Assembly (NCBI RefSeq): GCF_006496635.1
Contig: NZ_CP022958.1
Location: 2,294,001 to 2,358,000, forward strand
DNA from: Azoarcus sp. DD4
GTDB taxonomy: Bacteria > Pseudomonadota > Gammaproteobacteria > Burkholderiales > Rhodocyclaceae
Length of the DNA: 64,000 bases
Reading direction: 5' to 3'
The translations under genes were made by a program, and so were the position numbers. Below the pieces are notes generated by a model. The model was not told the DNA's origin. It searched no databases and was given only the letters and a program-made list of their open reading frames with translations. Of the stretch, positions 32,813-42,039 are shown piece after piece; within the stretch, counting starts at the first letter, position 1, and the number at the start of each line of letters is the position of its first letter.

Positions 32813-35800
32813 CTACGCGGCCCCGCCCTCTTGTGCTGGGCGAGTCGCCGGGGTGAAGGCCTGCGCCTCTTTCGCTTCGGCCTCGGTCGACTCCTCCCCG
32901 CGGTGCGCCAGCCGATAGAGCACCGGCAGCACCAGCAGGGTGAGCGCGGTCGACGAGAGGATCCCGCCGATCACCACGGTGGCGAGCGGCCGCTGCACTT
33001 CGGCGCCGGTGCCCACCGCGATGGCCATCGGCACGAAGCCGAGCGAAGCCACCAGCGCGGTCATCAGCACCGGACGCAGGCGCGTGAGCGCGCCCTCGCG
33101 CACCGCCGCGTCGAGCGCCATGCCGTCCTCGCGCAGGCCGCGGATGAAGGCGATCATCACCAGGCCGTTCAACACGGCCACCCCGGAGAGCGCGATGAAG
33201 CCAACCCCGGCCGAGATCGACAAGGGGATGTCGCGCAGCCACAGCGCGACGATGCCGCCGGTGAGCGCAAAGGGCACGCCGGTGAATACCAGCAGCCCGT
33301 CCTTGAGGTTGCCGAACATGGCGAAGAGCAGGGTGAACACCAGGAGCAGCGCCACCGGCACGACGATCCGCAGGCGCGCAGCGGCCGACTGCAGCTGCTC
33401 GAACGTGCCGCCCCAGGTCGTCCAATAGCCGGCCGGCACCGTCACCGCCTCGTCGATGCGCGCTTGCGCCTCGGCGACGAAGGAGCCGATGTCGCGCCCG
33501 CGCACGTTGGCGGTGACGACCACCCGGCGCTTGCCGTTTTCGCGGCTCACCTGGTTGGGCCCCGGCGCCGCCTCGATCGTGGCCACGTCGCCGAGGCGGA
33601 TGAAGCCATGCGATCCCTCACCGGCCGCCGCCCGCGTCAGGCGCAGCGGCAGCCGCCGCATCGTCTCGAGGTCGCCGCGCAGGCGCTCGGGCAGGCGCAC
33701 GAGAAGGTCGAAGCGGCGGTCGCCCTCGAACACCACGCCGGCCTCGCGCCCGCCCACCGCGGCGGCCACCGCGTCCTGCACGTCGGCGATGTTGAGGCCG
33801 AAGCGCGCCGCGCGCTCGCGGTCGATGGCGACCGTGAGCATGGGGAGCCCCGTGGTCTGCTCCACCTTGACGTCGGCCGCGCCGGGGACGGCTTCGAGCA
33901 CCTCGGCGATGCGCTCGGCGGTCTCGTTCATGGTCTCCATGTCGTCGCCGAAGACCTTCACCGCCACATCGCTGCGCACCCCCGAGATGAGCTCGTTGAA
34001 GCGCATCTGGATCGGCTGGGTGAACTCGTAGTTGTTGCCCGGCACCTTGGCCACCGCCGCCTGCATCGCCGCGACCAGCTCGGCCTTGGGGCGGCGTGGG
34101 TCGGGCCACTGATCGCGCGGCTTCAGCATCACGAAGTTGTCGGCGACGTTGGGCGGCATCGGGTCGGTGGCGATCTCGGCGGTGCCGAGCTTGGCGAACA
34201 CGGTGTCGACCTCGGGGAAGGTCTTCAGCGTGCGTTCGAGCTGCACCTGCATGCCGATCGCCTGGGTGAGACTGGTGCCGGGGATGCGCAGGGCGTGCAG
34301 GGCGACGTCGCCCTCGTCCAGGCTGGGCACGAACTCGCTGCCCATGCGGGTGGCGAGGAGTCCCGACAGGACCACGGCGACGACGGCGATGGTCAGCACC
34401 AGCGGCTTGTAGGCCATCGCCCGGTCGAGGAGCGGCGCATAGCCGCGCCTGGCCCAGTCCATGAGGCGGTTTTCCTTCTCTGCCACCTTGCCGCCGAGGA
34501 AGAGCGCCACCGCCGCCGGCACGAAGCTCACCGACAGGATCATGGCGCCGAGGAGGGCCGCCACCACCGTGAACGCCATGGGGTGGAACATCTTTCCCTC
34601 CACCCCGGTGAGGGCGAAGATCGGCAGGTACACCACCATGATGATGAGCTGGCCGAAGACGAGCGGGCGGCGCGCCTCCTTCGCCGCGGCGAAGACCTCG
34701 TGGAAGCGCTCGTTGCGCGCGAGCGGCCGTCCGGCCACGGCCTGGGCGTGGGCGAGCCGGCGCACGCAGTTCTCCACGATCACCACCGCGCCGTCGATGA
34801 TGATGCCGAAGTCGAGCGCGCCGAGGCTCATCAGGTTGGCGCTGACCTTGTTGGTGATCATGCCGGTGAAGGTGAACAGCATGGCGAGCGGGATCACCAG
34901 CGCGGTAATCAGCGCGGCGCGGAGGTTGCCGAGGAAGAGGAAGAGGATGGCGATCACCAGCAGGGCGCCCTCGGTGAGGTTCTGCTTCACCGTGGCGATG
35001 GCCTTGTCCACCAGGACGGTGCGGTCGTAGACCGTCTTCGCGTGCACGCCCGGCGGCAGCGTCCGGTTGACCTCCTGCAGGCGGCGGTCGACCGCCCGCG
35101 ACACGTCGCGGCTGTTCTCGCCGATCAGCATGAAGACCGTCCCCAGCACGACCTCGCGGCCGTTCTCGGTGGCGGCCCCGGTGCGCAGCTCCTTGCCGAA
35201 GCCGACTTCGGCCACATCGCCGATGCGGATCGGCACCCCCCGGGCGTGGCCGACGACGATGTTGCCGATGTCGGCGAGACTCGCGACCTGGCCCGGCGCG
35301 CGGATGAGGTTCTGCTCGCCGCGGCGCTCGATGTAGCCCGCTCCGACGTTGGCGTTGTTGCGCTCCAGGGCCTCGACCACGTCCGCGAGCGACAACCCGT
35401 AGGCCATCAGGCGGTCCGGCAGGGGCGCCACCTGAAATTCCTTGGCATAGCCGCCGATGGTGTTGATCTCGGTCACTCCGGGCACGGTGCGCAGCTGCGG
35501 CTTGACGATCCAGTCCTGGATTTCGCGCAGGTCCATCGGTGTGTAGGGCGTGCCGTCGGCCTTCCGCGCGCCCTCCTCGGCCTCCACCGTCCACATGTAG
35601 ATCTCGCCCAGGCCGGTGGCGATCGGGCCCATGGTCGGCGCGAGCCCCGCCGGCAGGCGCCCCCGCGCCTCCTGCATGCGTTCATTCACCAGCTGGCGGG
35701 CGAAGTAGATGTCGGTGCCGTCCTCGAAGATCACCGTCACCTGCGACAGGCCGTAGCGCGACAGCGAGCGCGTCTCCACGAGGTGCGGAAGACCGGCCAT

Positions 35801-36016
35801 GACCGTCTCGATGGGGAAGGTGACGCGCTGCTCGGCCTCCAGCGGCGAGTAACCCGGCGCCTCGGTGTTGATCTGGACCTGAACGTTGGTGATGTCGGGC
35901 ACGGCGTCGATGGGCAGGTGCCGGTAGCTCCAGATACCCACCCCGGCCATGCCGAGCACGGCGAGCAGCACGATCCAGCGCTGCTCGATCGCAAAACGGA
36001 TGATGCGTTCAAACAT
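32813..36016 (-). CDS. czcA: Heavy-metal RND efflux pump, CzcA/CusA family
   Basis: 1067 residues with 12 predicted spans and two large periplasmic loops. The proton-relay motif DFGIIIDGAVVIVEN has D402, D408 and E415, the pattern of the zinc/cobalt/cadmium (HME1) branch rather than the copper branch. It exports metal across the envelope with CzcB and CzcC. It starts 10 bases after the PII-like gene. A 1097-codon frame on the other strand is a codon-bias shadow. Substrate specificity is inferred from the motif only. Confidence 0.93.
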   Translation of the reverse strand: MFERIIRFAIEQRWIVLLAVLGMAGVGIWSYRHLPIDAVPDITNVQVQINTEAPGYSPLEAEQRVTFPIETVMAGLPHLVETRSLSRYGLSQVTVIFEDGTDIYFARQLVNERMQEARGRLPAGLAPTMGPIATGLGEIYMWTVEAEEGARKADGTPYTPMDLREIQDWIVKPQLRTVPGVTEINTIGGYAKEFQVAPLPDRLMAYGLSLADVVEALERNNANVGAGYIERRGEQNLIRAPGQVASLADIGNIVVGHARGVPIRIGDVAEVGFGKELRTGAATENGREVVLGTVFMLIGENSRDVSRAVDRRLQEVNRTLPPGVHAKTVYDRTVLVDKAIATVKQNLTEGALLVIAILFLFLGNLRAALITALVIPLAMLFTFTGMITNKVSANLMSLGALDFGIIIDGAVVIVENCVRRLAHAQAVAGRPLARNERFHEVFAAAKEARRPLVFGQLIIMVVYLPIFALTGVEGKMFHPMAFTVVAALLGAMILSVSFVPAAVALFLGGKVAEKENRLMDWARRGYAPLLDRAMAYKPLVLTIAVVAVVLSGLLATRMGSEFVPSLDEGDVALHALRIPGTSLTQAIGMQVQLERTLKTFPEVDTVFAKLGTAEIATDPMPPNVADNFVMLKPRDQWPDPRRPKAELVAAMQAAVAKVPGNNYEFTQPIQMRFNELISGVRSDVAVKVFGDDMETMNETAERIAEVLEAVPGAADVKVEQTTGLPMLTVAIDRERAARFGLNIADVQDAVAAAVGGREAGVVFEGDRRFDLLVRLPERLRGDLETMRRLPLRLTRAAAGEGSHGFIRLGDVATIEAAPGPNQVSRENGKRRVVVTANVRGRDIGSFVAEAQARIDEAVTVPAGYWTTWGGTFEQLQSAAARLRIVVPVALLLVFTLLFAMFGNLKDGLLVFTGVPFALTGGIVALWLRDIPLSISAGVGFIALSGVAVLNGLVMIAFIRGLREDGMALDAAVREGALTRLRPVLMTALVASLGFVPMAIAVGTGAEVQRPLATVVIGGILSSTALTLLVLPVLYRLAHRGEESTEAEAKEAQAFTPATRPAQEGGAA

Positions 36017-36026
36017 GATGTCTCCC

Positions 36027-36368
36027 TTACAGCGCGGCGTCGGCGCGCTCGCCGGTGCGGATGCGCAGCGCGTCGGTGAGCTCGGCCACGGCGACGATGC
36101 CGTCGCCGGGCATACCGGTGCGGGCGGCGCGCTCGATCGCGTCGATGATCCCGGCGGCGGTTCCGTCGGCGCAGAACACCATCAACACCAGGCAATCGTG
36201 GGCGTCCGGATTCCACTCGTCGGCGAGGAAGCGGTGGTCCTGGCCGTGGCCGCGCGGGTGGCCGCGGGCGGGAAAGACCGTGAATCCCGGCAGGTGGGGC
36301 AGCGCATGGAGCGCCTGCTCGACCGCCTCGAGGCGGTGCGGACGAATGACGGCGGTGATCTGTTTCAT
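36027..36368 (-). CDS. PII-like protein of the metal efflux operon
   Basis: 113 residues: MKQITAVIRPHRLEAVEQALHALPHLPGFTVFPARGHPRGHG, and GIIDAIERAARTGMPGDGIVAVAELTDALRIRTGERADAAL. The fold and C-terminus match GlnB-like proteins, but the uridylylation tyrosine loop is replaced by an aspartate/histidine-rich stretch (HDQDHRFLADEWNPDAHD-like order). PII-like proteins occur in czc operons and are suspected metal or nucleotide sensors. 10 and 15 bases separate it from its neighbours. Confidence 0.78.
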   Translation of the reverse strand: MKQITAVIRPHRLEAVEQALHALPHLPGFTVFPARGHPRGHGQDHRFLADEWNPDAHDCLVLMVFCADGTAAGIIDAIERAARTGMPGDGIVAVAELTDALRIRTGERADAAL

Positions 36369-36383
36369 GGCTCTTCTCCCGCT

Positions 36384-37976
36384 TCAGTGGTCGTGGCTCG
36401 CGCCGGCCTTGCCCAGGTCGGCCTTGATGAGGAAGCTGTTGGTGGCGGCGTACCGCTCACCGGCCGCCAGCCCCGCCTGCACCTCGACGAAGCGGCCGTC
36501 GCTGCGGCCGAGCTCGAGCGGACGCGCCTCCAGCGCGTCGCCGTAGCGGCCGAACACGACCTGCCAGTCGCGCACGGTCTGGACGGCCTCGATCGCCACC
36601 GCCACCGGCACCTCCGTTTCCTCGGCCACGGCCTCCACCGTCACCGGCAGTCCCGGCCGCCACCGTCCGTCGGGATTGGGCAGGACGATGCGGGCGGTGG
36701 CCGCGCGCGTCTGCTCGCCGACCAGGACGCTGACATAGTCGATGCGCCCATCGGCAGTGGCTGGGAACGCATTGGCACGCACCGTCGCGCGCTGCCCGGC
36801 CGCGATCGCGCCCAGGTCCTGTGCGGCGATGGTCGCCTCGATCCAGACGCTGGCGAGATCGGAGACGGTGAACACCGGGGTGTCGTCCGCGAGCGCCTCG
36901 CCCACCGAGATGCGTTTGTCGGTCACCACGCCGTCGATCGGCGCGCGCAGCTCGTAGCGGGTGAGGTCACCCCCCGCGCCCGCCGCTCCACCCAGCGCGG
37001 CGAGCTTCTGGCGGGCGCCCCGTACCGCGATCTCGGCCTCCTGCAGCGCGGCACGCGCCTGCAGAAAATCCTGCTCGGCGGAGATCTTCTCCTCCCACAG
37101 CGTCTTCTCGCGCGCGAACGCCGAGCGCGCCAGGGCGAGGCGTTGCTCGGCGGCGAGGAACTCGCCGCGCTGATCGGCGAGCTCATGGCTCGACAGCACG
37201 GCGAGAAGCTGGCCCTTCTTCACCCGCTCGCCGGCGCTCGCGGCTACCGACTCGACGCGCCCGGCCAGTCGCGGCACCACCTTGACGGTGCGGTCGCCGT
37301 TGTAGCGCACCTCGCCGAAGAGTTGGACGGTGGTCGCGATCCGCGCCGGGCCGGCGGTCGCCAGCTCCACGCCCGCCTCGCGCAGTTGGGCGTCGCTCAA
37401 CGAAACTCGCGCCTCGACCTGCTCGTAGCCGAAGCGGTAGGTCTTGCCGGCGTGCGTGGCGCTCACCGCGACCTCGAATGAGTGCGGCTCGCTCACCACG
37501 GCATCGCCCTTGAGGTAGTCTCCTTCGGGGGCGAAGCGGAACGCCTGCGGCGCGCGGCCGAGGCGCCCCAGGGTCAGCTCGACGGTACTTTGCGCCGGCT
37601 CGAGCGGCTTGCCGTCGCGGTAAGTGTAGAGGCGGAATTGCGGCTCCACGCCCTGCTCAAAGATCGTCACCTCCAGCCCGTAACCGCCGTCGGTGAACAG
37701 CTTGCCGCCGTGCGGGCCCTTTACCGGTCCGCCGCCTTCGTCTTCATGATGCTCGCCGTCCTCGTGCCCGGCGGCGTCTTCGTGGGCCTCGTGCCCGTCC
37801 CCGCCGTGATGCTCGGCGTCGTCGTGGCCGGCAGCCTCCTGGTGCGCGCCGTGGCCGTGGGCGTCCCCTGCCGGTTTCGCTGGTTCGCTGCGCACGATCG
37901 CCGTGCCGAGCGCGATGCCAACCGCGACCACCGCCGCGATCGCGATCCACTGCTTCTTCTGCTTGCCTGATGTCAT
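36384..37976 (-). CDS. czcB: Metal RND membrane fusion protein, CzcB family, with histidine-rich region
   Basis: 530 residues. An N-terminal membrane anchor (WIAIAAVVAVGIALGTAIV) is followed by a histidine/aspartate/glutamate-rich segment at about residues 38-82, likely a periplasmic metal-binding region. Then come a CzcB N-terminal domain (GPHGGKLFTDGGYGLEVTIFE) and the lipoyl/barrel/hairpin domains of adaptor proteins. I chose ATG at 37976; longer open frames upstream overlap czcC. It links CzcA to CzcC. Confidence 0.9.
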   Translation of the reverse strand: MTSGKQKKQWIAIAAVVAVGIALGTAIVRSEPAKPAGDAHGHGAHQEAAGHDDAEHHGGDGHEAHEDAAGHEDGEHHEDEGGGPVKGPHGGKLFTDGGYGLEVTIFEQGVEPQFRLYTYRDGKPLEPAQSTVELTLGRLGRAPQAFRFAPEGDYLKGDAVVSEPHSFEVAVSATHAGKTYRFGYEQVEARVSLSDAQLREAGVELATAGPARIATTVQLFGEVRYNGDRTVKVVPRLAGRVESVAASAGERVKKGQLLAVLSSHELADQRGEFLAAEQRLALARSAFAREKTLWEEKISAEQDFLQARAALQEAEIAVRGARQKLAALGGAAGAGGDLTRYELRAPIDGVVTDKRISVGEALADDTPVFTVSDLASVWIEATIAAQDLGAIAAGQRATVRANAFPATADGRIDYVSVLVGEQTRAATARIVLPNPDGRWRPGLPVTVEAVAEETEVPVAVAIEAVQTVRDWQVVFGRYGDALEARPLELGRSDGRFVEVQAGLAAGERYAATNSFLIKADLGKAGASHDH

Positions 37977-37981
37977 GGCTC

Positions 37982-39373
37982 TTACTCCAATTCGTGGCGG
38001 GCGGCGGGGACGGTCGAGCCTTCCTCGTATGTACCCCCGCCGCTTCGCGGCAACCCCCCGAGGGGGTGAGCAACTGTCTTGGGGCGGCCCGGCGACAGTT
38101 GCTCGGGGCCACCCAGGATGCGGTCGAGCTCGGCGCGGGCGCGATGCGCCTCGGCCAGCGAGCGCAGGTGCTGCGAGCGGGCCTGGAACAGGGTGCGCTG
38201 GGCGTCGAGGACGAGGAGGAAATCGAACTTGCCGAGCTCGAATCCTTTGGTCGCCGCGTCGAGCGCGCGCTGGGCGCCGGGCAGCGCCTCGCGTGCCAGC
38301 TCCTCGGCTTCCCAGCGCGCGGTCTCCAGCCGCTCCCACGCCTGCGCCGCCTCACTGGCGAGGCGGATACGCGAGGCCGCAAGCTCGTCGCGCGCCTGGT
38401 CCGCGCGGGCGAGCGCCTCGGCGAGATTGCCCTGGTTGCGGTCGAAGAGCGGCAGGGGCACCGAGAGGCCCACGATCGCCTGGTTGCGCCCGAGGTCCTC
38501 GTCGCGTTGCACGCCGACGCTCACCGTGAGGTCGGGGATGCGACGGGCGCGCTCGAGCGCCACCACCGCCCGCCGCCGCGCCACCTCCGCGCCCGCGCGC
38601 CGCAGGACGGGCGCCGCGTCGAGGCGGGCGGCAAGGTCGGAGTAGGCTTGCGGCGCCGGCAGGACCATCTCGCCTTCCGCGCGCTCGAAGCGGGGCATGG
38701 CGTTACCCCAGAAGGCGGCGAGCCGGCTGCGCGCGGCGCGCAAGGCGCTCGCCGCCCGGGCGGCCTCGACCGCCACGCCGGCCTCGGCCACCCTCGCCCG
38801 GGTTTCCTCGACCGGGGACACCTTGCCGGCGGCCACCCGCTTGGCCGCCGCCGTGGTGGCCCGCTGCGCCAGCGCTACCGACTCCGCTGCCAGGCGCGCG
38901 CCCTCCTGGGCGATGACAACGTCGAAGAAGGCACCGATGACGCCGGCGCGGACCTGCGCGCGCGTCGCGGCGAGCTCGGCGGCGGCGACCTCGCGCGCGC
39001 CCTCCGCCGCCCGCACGCGGGCAGCGCGCTTGCCGCCCAGCTGAATCGGCTGGTTGAGCACGAGTGCGGCGGTGCGGGTCTCGCGCCGGGTATCCTCGAC
39101 TAGGGCGGCGAGCTCGGGATTGGGCAAGAAGCCCGCCTGGAGCACGGCCCCGTCCCCCGCCGCCACTTCGCGCGCCGCAGCGGCGAGCGCCGGGTTGGCG
39201 CGCAAGGCCAGCTCGACGGCAGCCTCCAGGGCAAGCGGGCCGGCGGGCTCCGCGACCTGCGGCGAGGTGTCACCGACCTGGGCCGGCGGACGCGCGTCGG
39301 CGGCTGCCGATTGCGCAAGAACGGGCTGGATTGAAATGGCCGCCAGCCCCAGCGGCAAGAAAAGCCTTCGCAT
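37982..39373 (-). CDS. czcC: Outer membrane factor, CzcC family
   Basis: 463 residues with an N-terminal signal peptide (MRRLFLPLGLAAISIQPVLAQ) and two TolC-like repeats rich in alanine and arginine. It forms the exit duct for CzcBA. I chose ATG at 39373 over a GTG four codons earlier because GGAG is 6 bases upstream. The last 30 or so codons read through a GC-rich repeat (38034-38108), giving a non-family tail (GGLPRSGGGTYEEGSTV). Confidence 0.88.
   Translation of the reverse strand: MRRLFLPLGLAAISIQPVLAQSAAADARPPAQVGDTSPQVAEPAGPLALEAAVELALRANPALAAAAREVAAGDGAVLQAGFLPNPELAALVEDTRRETRTAALVLNQPIQLGGKRAARVRAAEGAREVAAAELAATRAQVRAGVIGAFFDVVIAQEGARLAAESVALAQRATTAAAKRVAAGKVSPVEETRARVAEAGVAVEAARAASALRAARSRLAAFWGNAMPRFERAEGEMVLPAPQAYSDLAARLDAAPVLRRAGAEVARRRAVVALERARRIPDLTVSVGVQRDEDLGRNQAIVGLSVPLPLFDRNQGNLAEALARADQARDELAASRIRLASEAAQAWERLETARWEAEELAREALPGAQRALDAATKGFELGKFDFLLVLDAQRTLFQARSQHLRSLAEAHRARAELDRILGGPEQLSPGRPKTVAHPLGGLPRSGGGTYEEGSTVPAARHELE
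38034..38108. repeat. GC-rich palindromic repeat at the 3' end of czcC
   Basis: CAACCCCCCGAGGGGGTG is followed by an 11-bp perfect inverted repeat GAGCAACTGTC/GACAGTTGCTC. It resembles the dispersed gene-end palindromes I know from betaproteobacterial genomes. Here it is translated as the czcC tail. Confidence 0.5.
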
Positions 39374-39471
39374 CGAATTCTCCACGAATGGGGGGACGAA
39401 TTCGGCGAGACGGGGCTGCCCGGGCTTCGCGCCGGGTCAGACTGCCGGAATGGAGTGCCCGTCCCGCCGTG

Positions 39472-39822
39472 TCAGGCGGGGACGGACCATTTGGGGCGTT
39501 CGGGTGGGGCGAGCGGTACGGAGATGGGCCGCGGGAACTCGTCGATCGACCAAGCGGAGGGCCAGCCCGCCCGGTCGGATTGGCTAGGAGTGCCGAGTAG
39601 GCCGACGAATGCGGTCAGGTGGCAATGGTGGTGCCCGAGGCTGGCGCGGTCGGGCTGCACCGGATCATCCGTCCTGTCAGCTGAGGTTCGGTGGTGGTCG
39701 TCATGATGGCCGAAGTGTTGCATGCCGTGCCCGTGCTCGTGCGTGCAGTACTCGGCCGCCACCGCCCAGGAAACCTCGAGCGGCAGCAGACAGAGCAGGA
39801 CAAGAGCAAGCCAGCGACGCAT
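39472..39822 (-). CDS. czcI: CzcI-like small periplasmic protein
   Basis: 116 residues from ATG at 39822: a signal peptide (MRRWLALVLLCLLPLEVSWA) followed by a histidine-rich region (HEHGHGMQHFGHHDDHH and GHHHCH). This is the pattern of CzcI, a periplasmic protein at the head of czc operons that affects metal-dependent expression. The ribosome binding site is weak, and a GTG 10 codons upstream is possible. 98 bases separate it from czcC. Confidence 0.75.
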   Translation of the reverse strand: MRRWLALVLLCLLPLEVSWAVAAEYCTHEHGHGMQHFGHHDDHHRTSADRTDDPVQPDRASLGHHHCHLTAFVGLLGTPSQSDRAGWPSAWSIDEFPRPISVPLAPPERPKWSVPA

Positions 39823-39853
39823 GCGACAGGAGAATAAGCAGCCGCAGCGCACG

Positions 39854-41842
39854 CTATCCGAGGGGGGGCGGCAGACGACCGGTTAGCGAAAATTGCCTCA
39901 GTTTGCGGTAGATCGTGATCCGACTGATCCCCAGCTGCCGGGCCGCGGCCGAAATGTTTCCGTGGTTTTCCTCGATCGCCCGGTGGATCGCGTCCAGCTC
40001 GAGATTGTGTAACTTTTCGACGGGGTTGCAACGGGGCGCCGGGAGTCTCGAAGAATGCGCTGCGGTCGAAACCTCTTCCTTGATCGATTGGACGTGAGAT
40101 GCGACTTCGACGACAAAGTCTTCCGGCAGATGATGAGTCTCGATGACATGACCCTCGTCGAGCATCGCGAGCGCTGCATCGAGAACGTTGTGCAGTTGGC
40201 GCAGGTTACCTGGCCACGCGTGACGTCTGAAGAGCGCCATCACTTCGGGGCTCACACTGTAGTGCGACTCGCCCCCGCAACACTGTGTGAGGACATGGTT
40301 GACCAGGACAGCAAGGTCACTGCGATCACGTAGCGGTGGCAGGGAGATCGCCAAACCGTTGAGACGGTAGTAAAGGTCCTCGCGGAACTGACCCCTCGCG
40401 ATGAGGCCGCGCAAATCGCGGTGCGTCGCGCACACCAGCGCAATGTCAACCGGTTGAGGTTCGCGACCGCCGAGCGGCACCACCATGCGGTCCTGGAGAA
40501 CCCGCAGCAGTCTGGTCTGCAGCCCCAGCGCCATGTCCCCAATCTCGTCAAGGAACAGGGTGCCACCATGTGCTTGGGCGATCTTGCCGATGTTTCCCTT
40601 GCGCCTCCCGCCAGTGAAGGCCCCCTCTTCGTAGCCGAAAAGCTCCGACTCGATCAAACCCTCGGGTATGGCGGCACAATTGACGGCGACGAACGGTCCC
40701 TTGCTTCTCGGACTCTCGGCATGCAGGTGCTTGGCGAATACTTCCTTGCCGGCACCCGTCTCGCCCTGGATGAGGATGCTGAGGTTGCGCGCGATCCCCC
40801 GACGAGCACGGTCAATCGCCAGCTGGACCGCTGCATCGCCGGTGTCCAGCGAATCCAGCGGCCGCGGTGCCGGCCGAGGAGGGCGGACGCGCGCGGCGGG
40901 GCGTGGCGGAGCACGCAAACCCGGCTCCACTCGGGCGTAAACCTGGGCGCCGCCATAGAGCGAGAGGCGGACGAGATTGAAGGCGGACTCCTTCACGTGA
41001 TCGAGAAACGCTCCGAAGTTCATGTCGAAGACAGAATCGAAACGGTGATCGGCGACGGCTTCCAGGCCGAGGCCTGCGATCTTGAGCCCGGTACGGTTCA
41101 TCGAGACGATCGTCCCCTCGCGCGATAGCACAGCGATACCTTCGCGCAGCGTCCCGACGAAATCGGGACGCAGATGGAAGCGCAGCAGAATGCAATCGGC
41201 AAACGTCTGGCGGAAGAGCTGATTCTCTATGAGCTGCACCGCCATCTGAACAAAGGGGACCGGCACGGGGCCCATGGCGCCGGCATATCCACTGATGTCC
41301 AAAACACCGGTCAGCTCGCCGAACGGATCGTAAATAGGCGCCGCGGTGCAGGTGAAAATGGAATTGGCCTCGAGGTAGTGTTCCGCCCCGTGAATCGCCA
41401 CTGGCCTCCGCTCCGCGAGCGCGGTTCCCATGGCATTGGTGCCCCGGGTACGTTCGTCCCAGCAGACACCAGCACGTACGGCGCGCTTCCGCGCGTCAGC
41501 AAGGAGGGAGTCGTTTCCCTGGTTCAGCAGCACGACGCCCCGTTCATCGTTCAGGATGATCATCCTCGGGGCATCGTTCAGCTGCTCCATCAACGCGTCG
41601 ACGACCGGTTCGGCAGCGAGGACGAGGGTCCGCTTTACTTCAAGGGATTCTCCAAGCGCCGTCCGCGGGACCGCATCGAACTCCTGTCGAGCGGTGGGAG
41701 CAACGCCTTCGGTACGACACCGGGTCCATGAGCGCAGAACGACATCAGCCACTGTGCCCGACGGGCACTCCTTTCCGTCCCATACGGCCTTGCGAATCGC
41801 CTCGACCGTCGTTGGACGGGCGTACTCTCTTGCATTGGACAT
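39854..41842 (-). CDS. bmoR: Sigma-54-dependent activator, AcoR/BmoR family
   Basis: 662 residues: GAF-like sensor (about 80-220), PAS-like region, AAA+ domain (GETGAGKEVFAKHLH Walker A; GGTLFLDEIGDM Walker B) and a C-terminal Fis helix-turn-helix (GNISAAARQLGISRITIYRKLRQF). The sigma-54 contact loop reads GAFTGG instead of GAFTGA. BmoR of T. butanivorans senses the alcohol product and activates bmoX. I chose ATG at 41842 because GGAGGAG is upstream. The nearest suitable targets are the -24/-12 promoters in this window. Confidence 0.88.
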   Translation of the reverse strand: MSNAREYARPTTVEAIRKAVWDGKECPSGTVADVVLRSWTRCRTEGVAPTARQEFDAVPRTALGESLEVKRTLVLAAEPVVDALMEQLNDAPRMIILNDERGVVLLNQGNDSLLADARKRAVRAGVCWDERTRGTNAMGTALAERRPVAIHGAEHYLEANSIFTCTAAPIYDPFGELTGVLDISGYAGAMGPVPVPFVQMAVQLIENQLFRQTFADCILLRFHLRPDFVGTLREGIAVLSREGTIVSMNRTGLKIAGLGLEAVADHRFDSVFDMNFGAFLDHVKESAFNLVRLSLYGGAQVYARVEPGLRAPPRPAARVRPPRPAPRPLDSLDTGDAAVQLAIDRARRGIARNLSILIQGETGAGKEVFAKHLHAESPRSKGPFVAVNCAAIPEGLIESELFGYEEGAFTGGRRKGNIGKIAQAHGGTLFLDEIGDMALGLQTRLLRVLQDRMVVPLGGREPQPVDIALVCATHRDLRGLIARGQFREDLYYRLNGLAISLPPLRDRSDLAVLVNHVLTQCCGGESHYSVSPEVMALFRRHAWPGNLRQLHNVLDAALAMLDEGHVIETHHLPEDFVVEVASHVQSIKEEVSTAAHSSRLPAPRCNPVEKLHNLELDAIHRAIEENHGNISAAARQLGISRITIYRKLRQFSLTGRLPPPLG

Positions 41843-42039
41843 GCTATCTCCTCCTTCGCCTCTTTTGGGCGAATGCGATCTCTCAACGAGTCCCTCCTCG
41901 CTGGCAAGAGCTGCAAAAAACCATCCTACCATAAGGGGGCCCAGACGAAGCAAATTGGTGGCGACGCCCGTCGTCAGGGGCCACGCTCGAGGGCATGGAG
42001 GCACGACTCTGAAGGAGCGGACCGGTCTCGGACAAGGTC

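Noticed and set aside
32786..36079. A 1097-codon open frame on the plus strand opposite czcA
   Set aside because: It mirrors czcA in a high-GC genome, has no ribosome binding site, and its protein is low-complexity His/Arg/Glu-rich with no family pattern.
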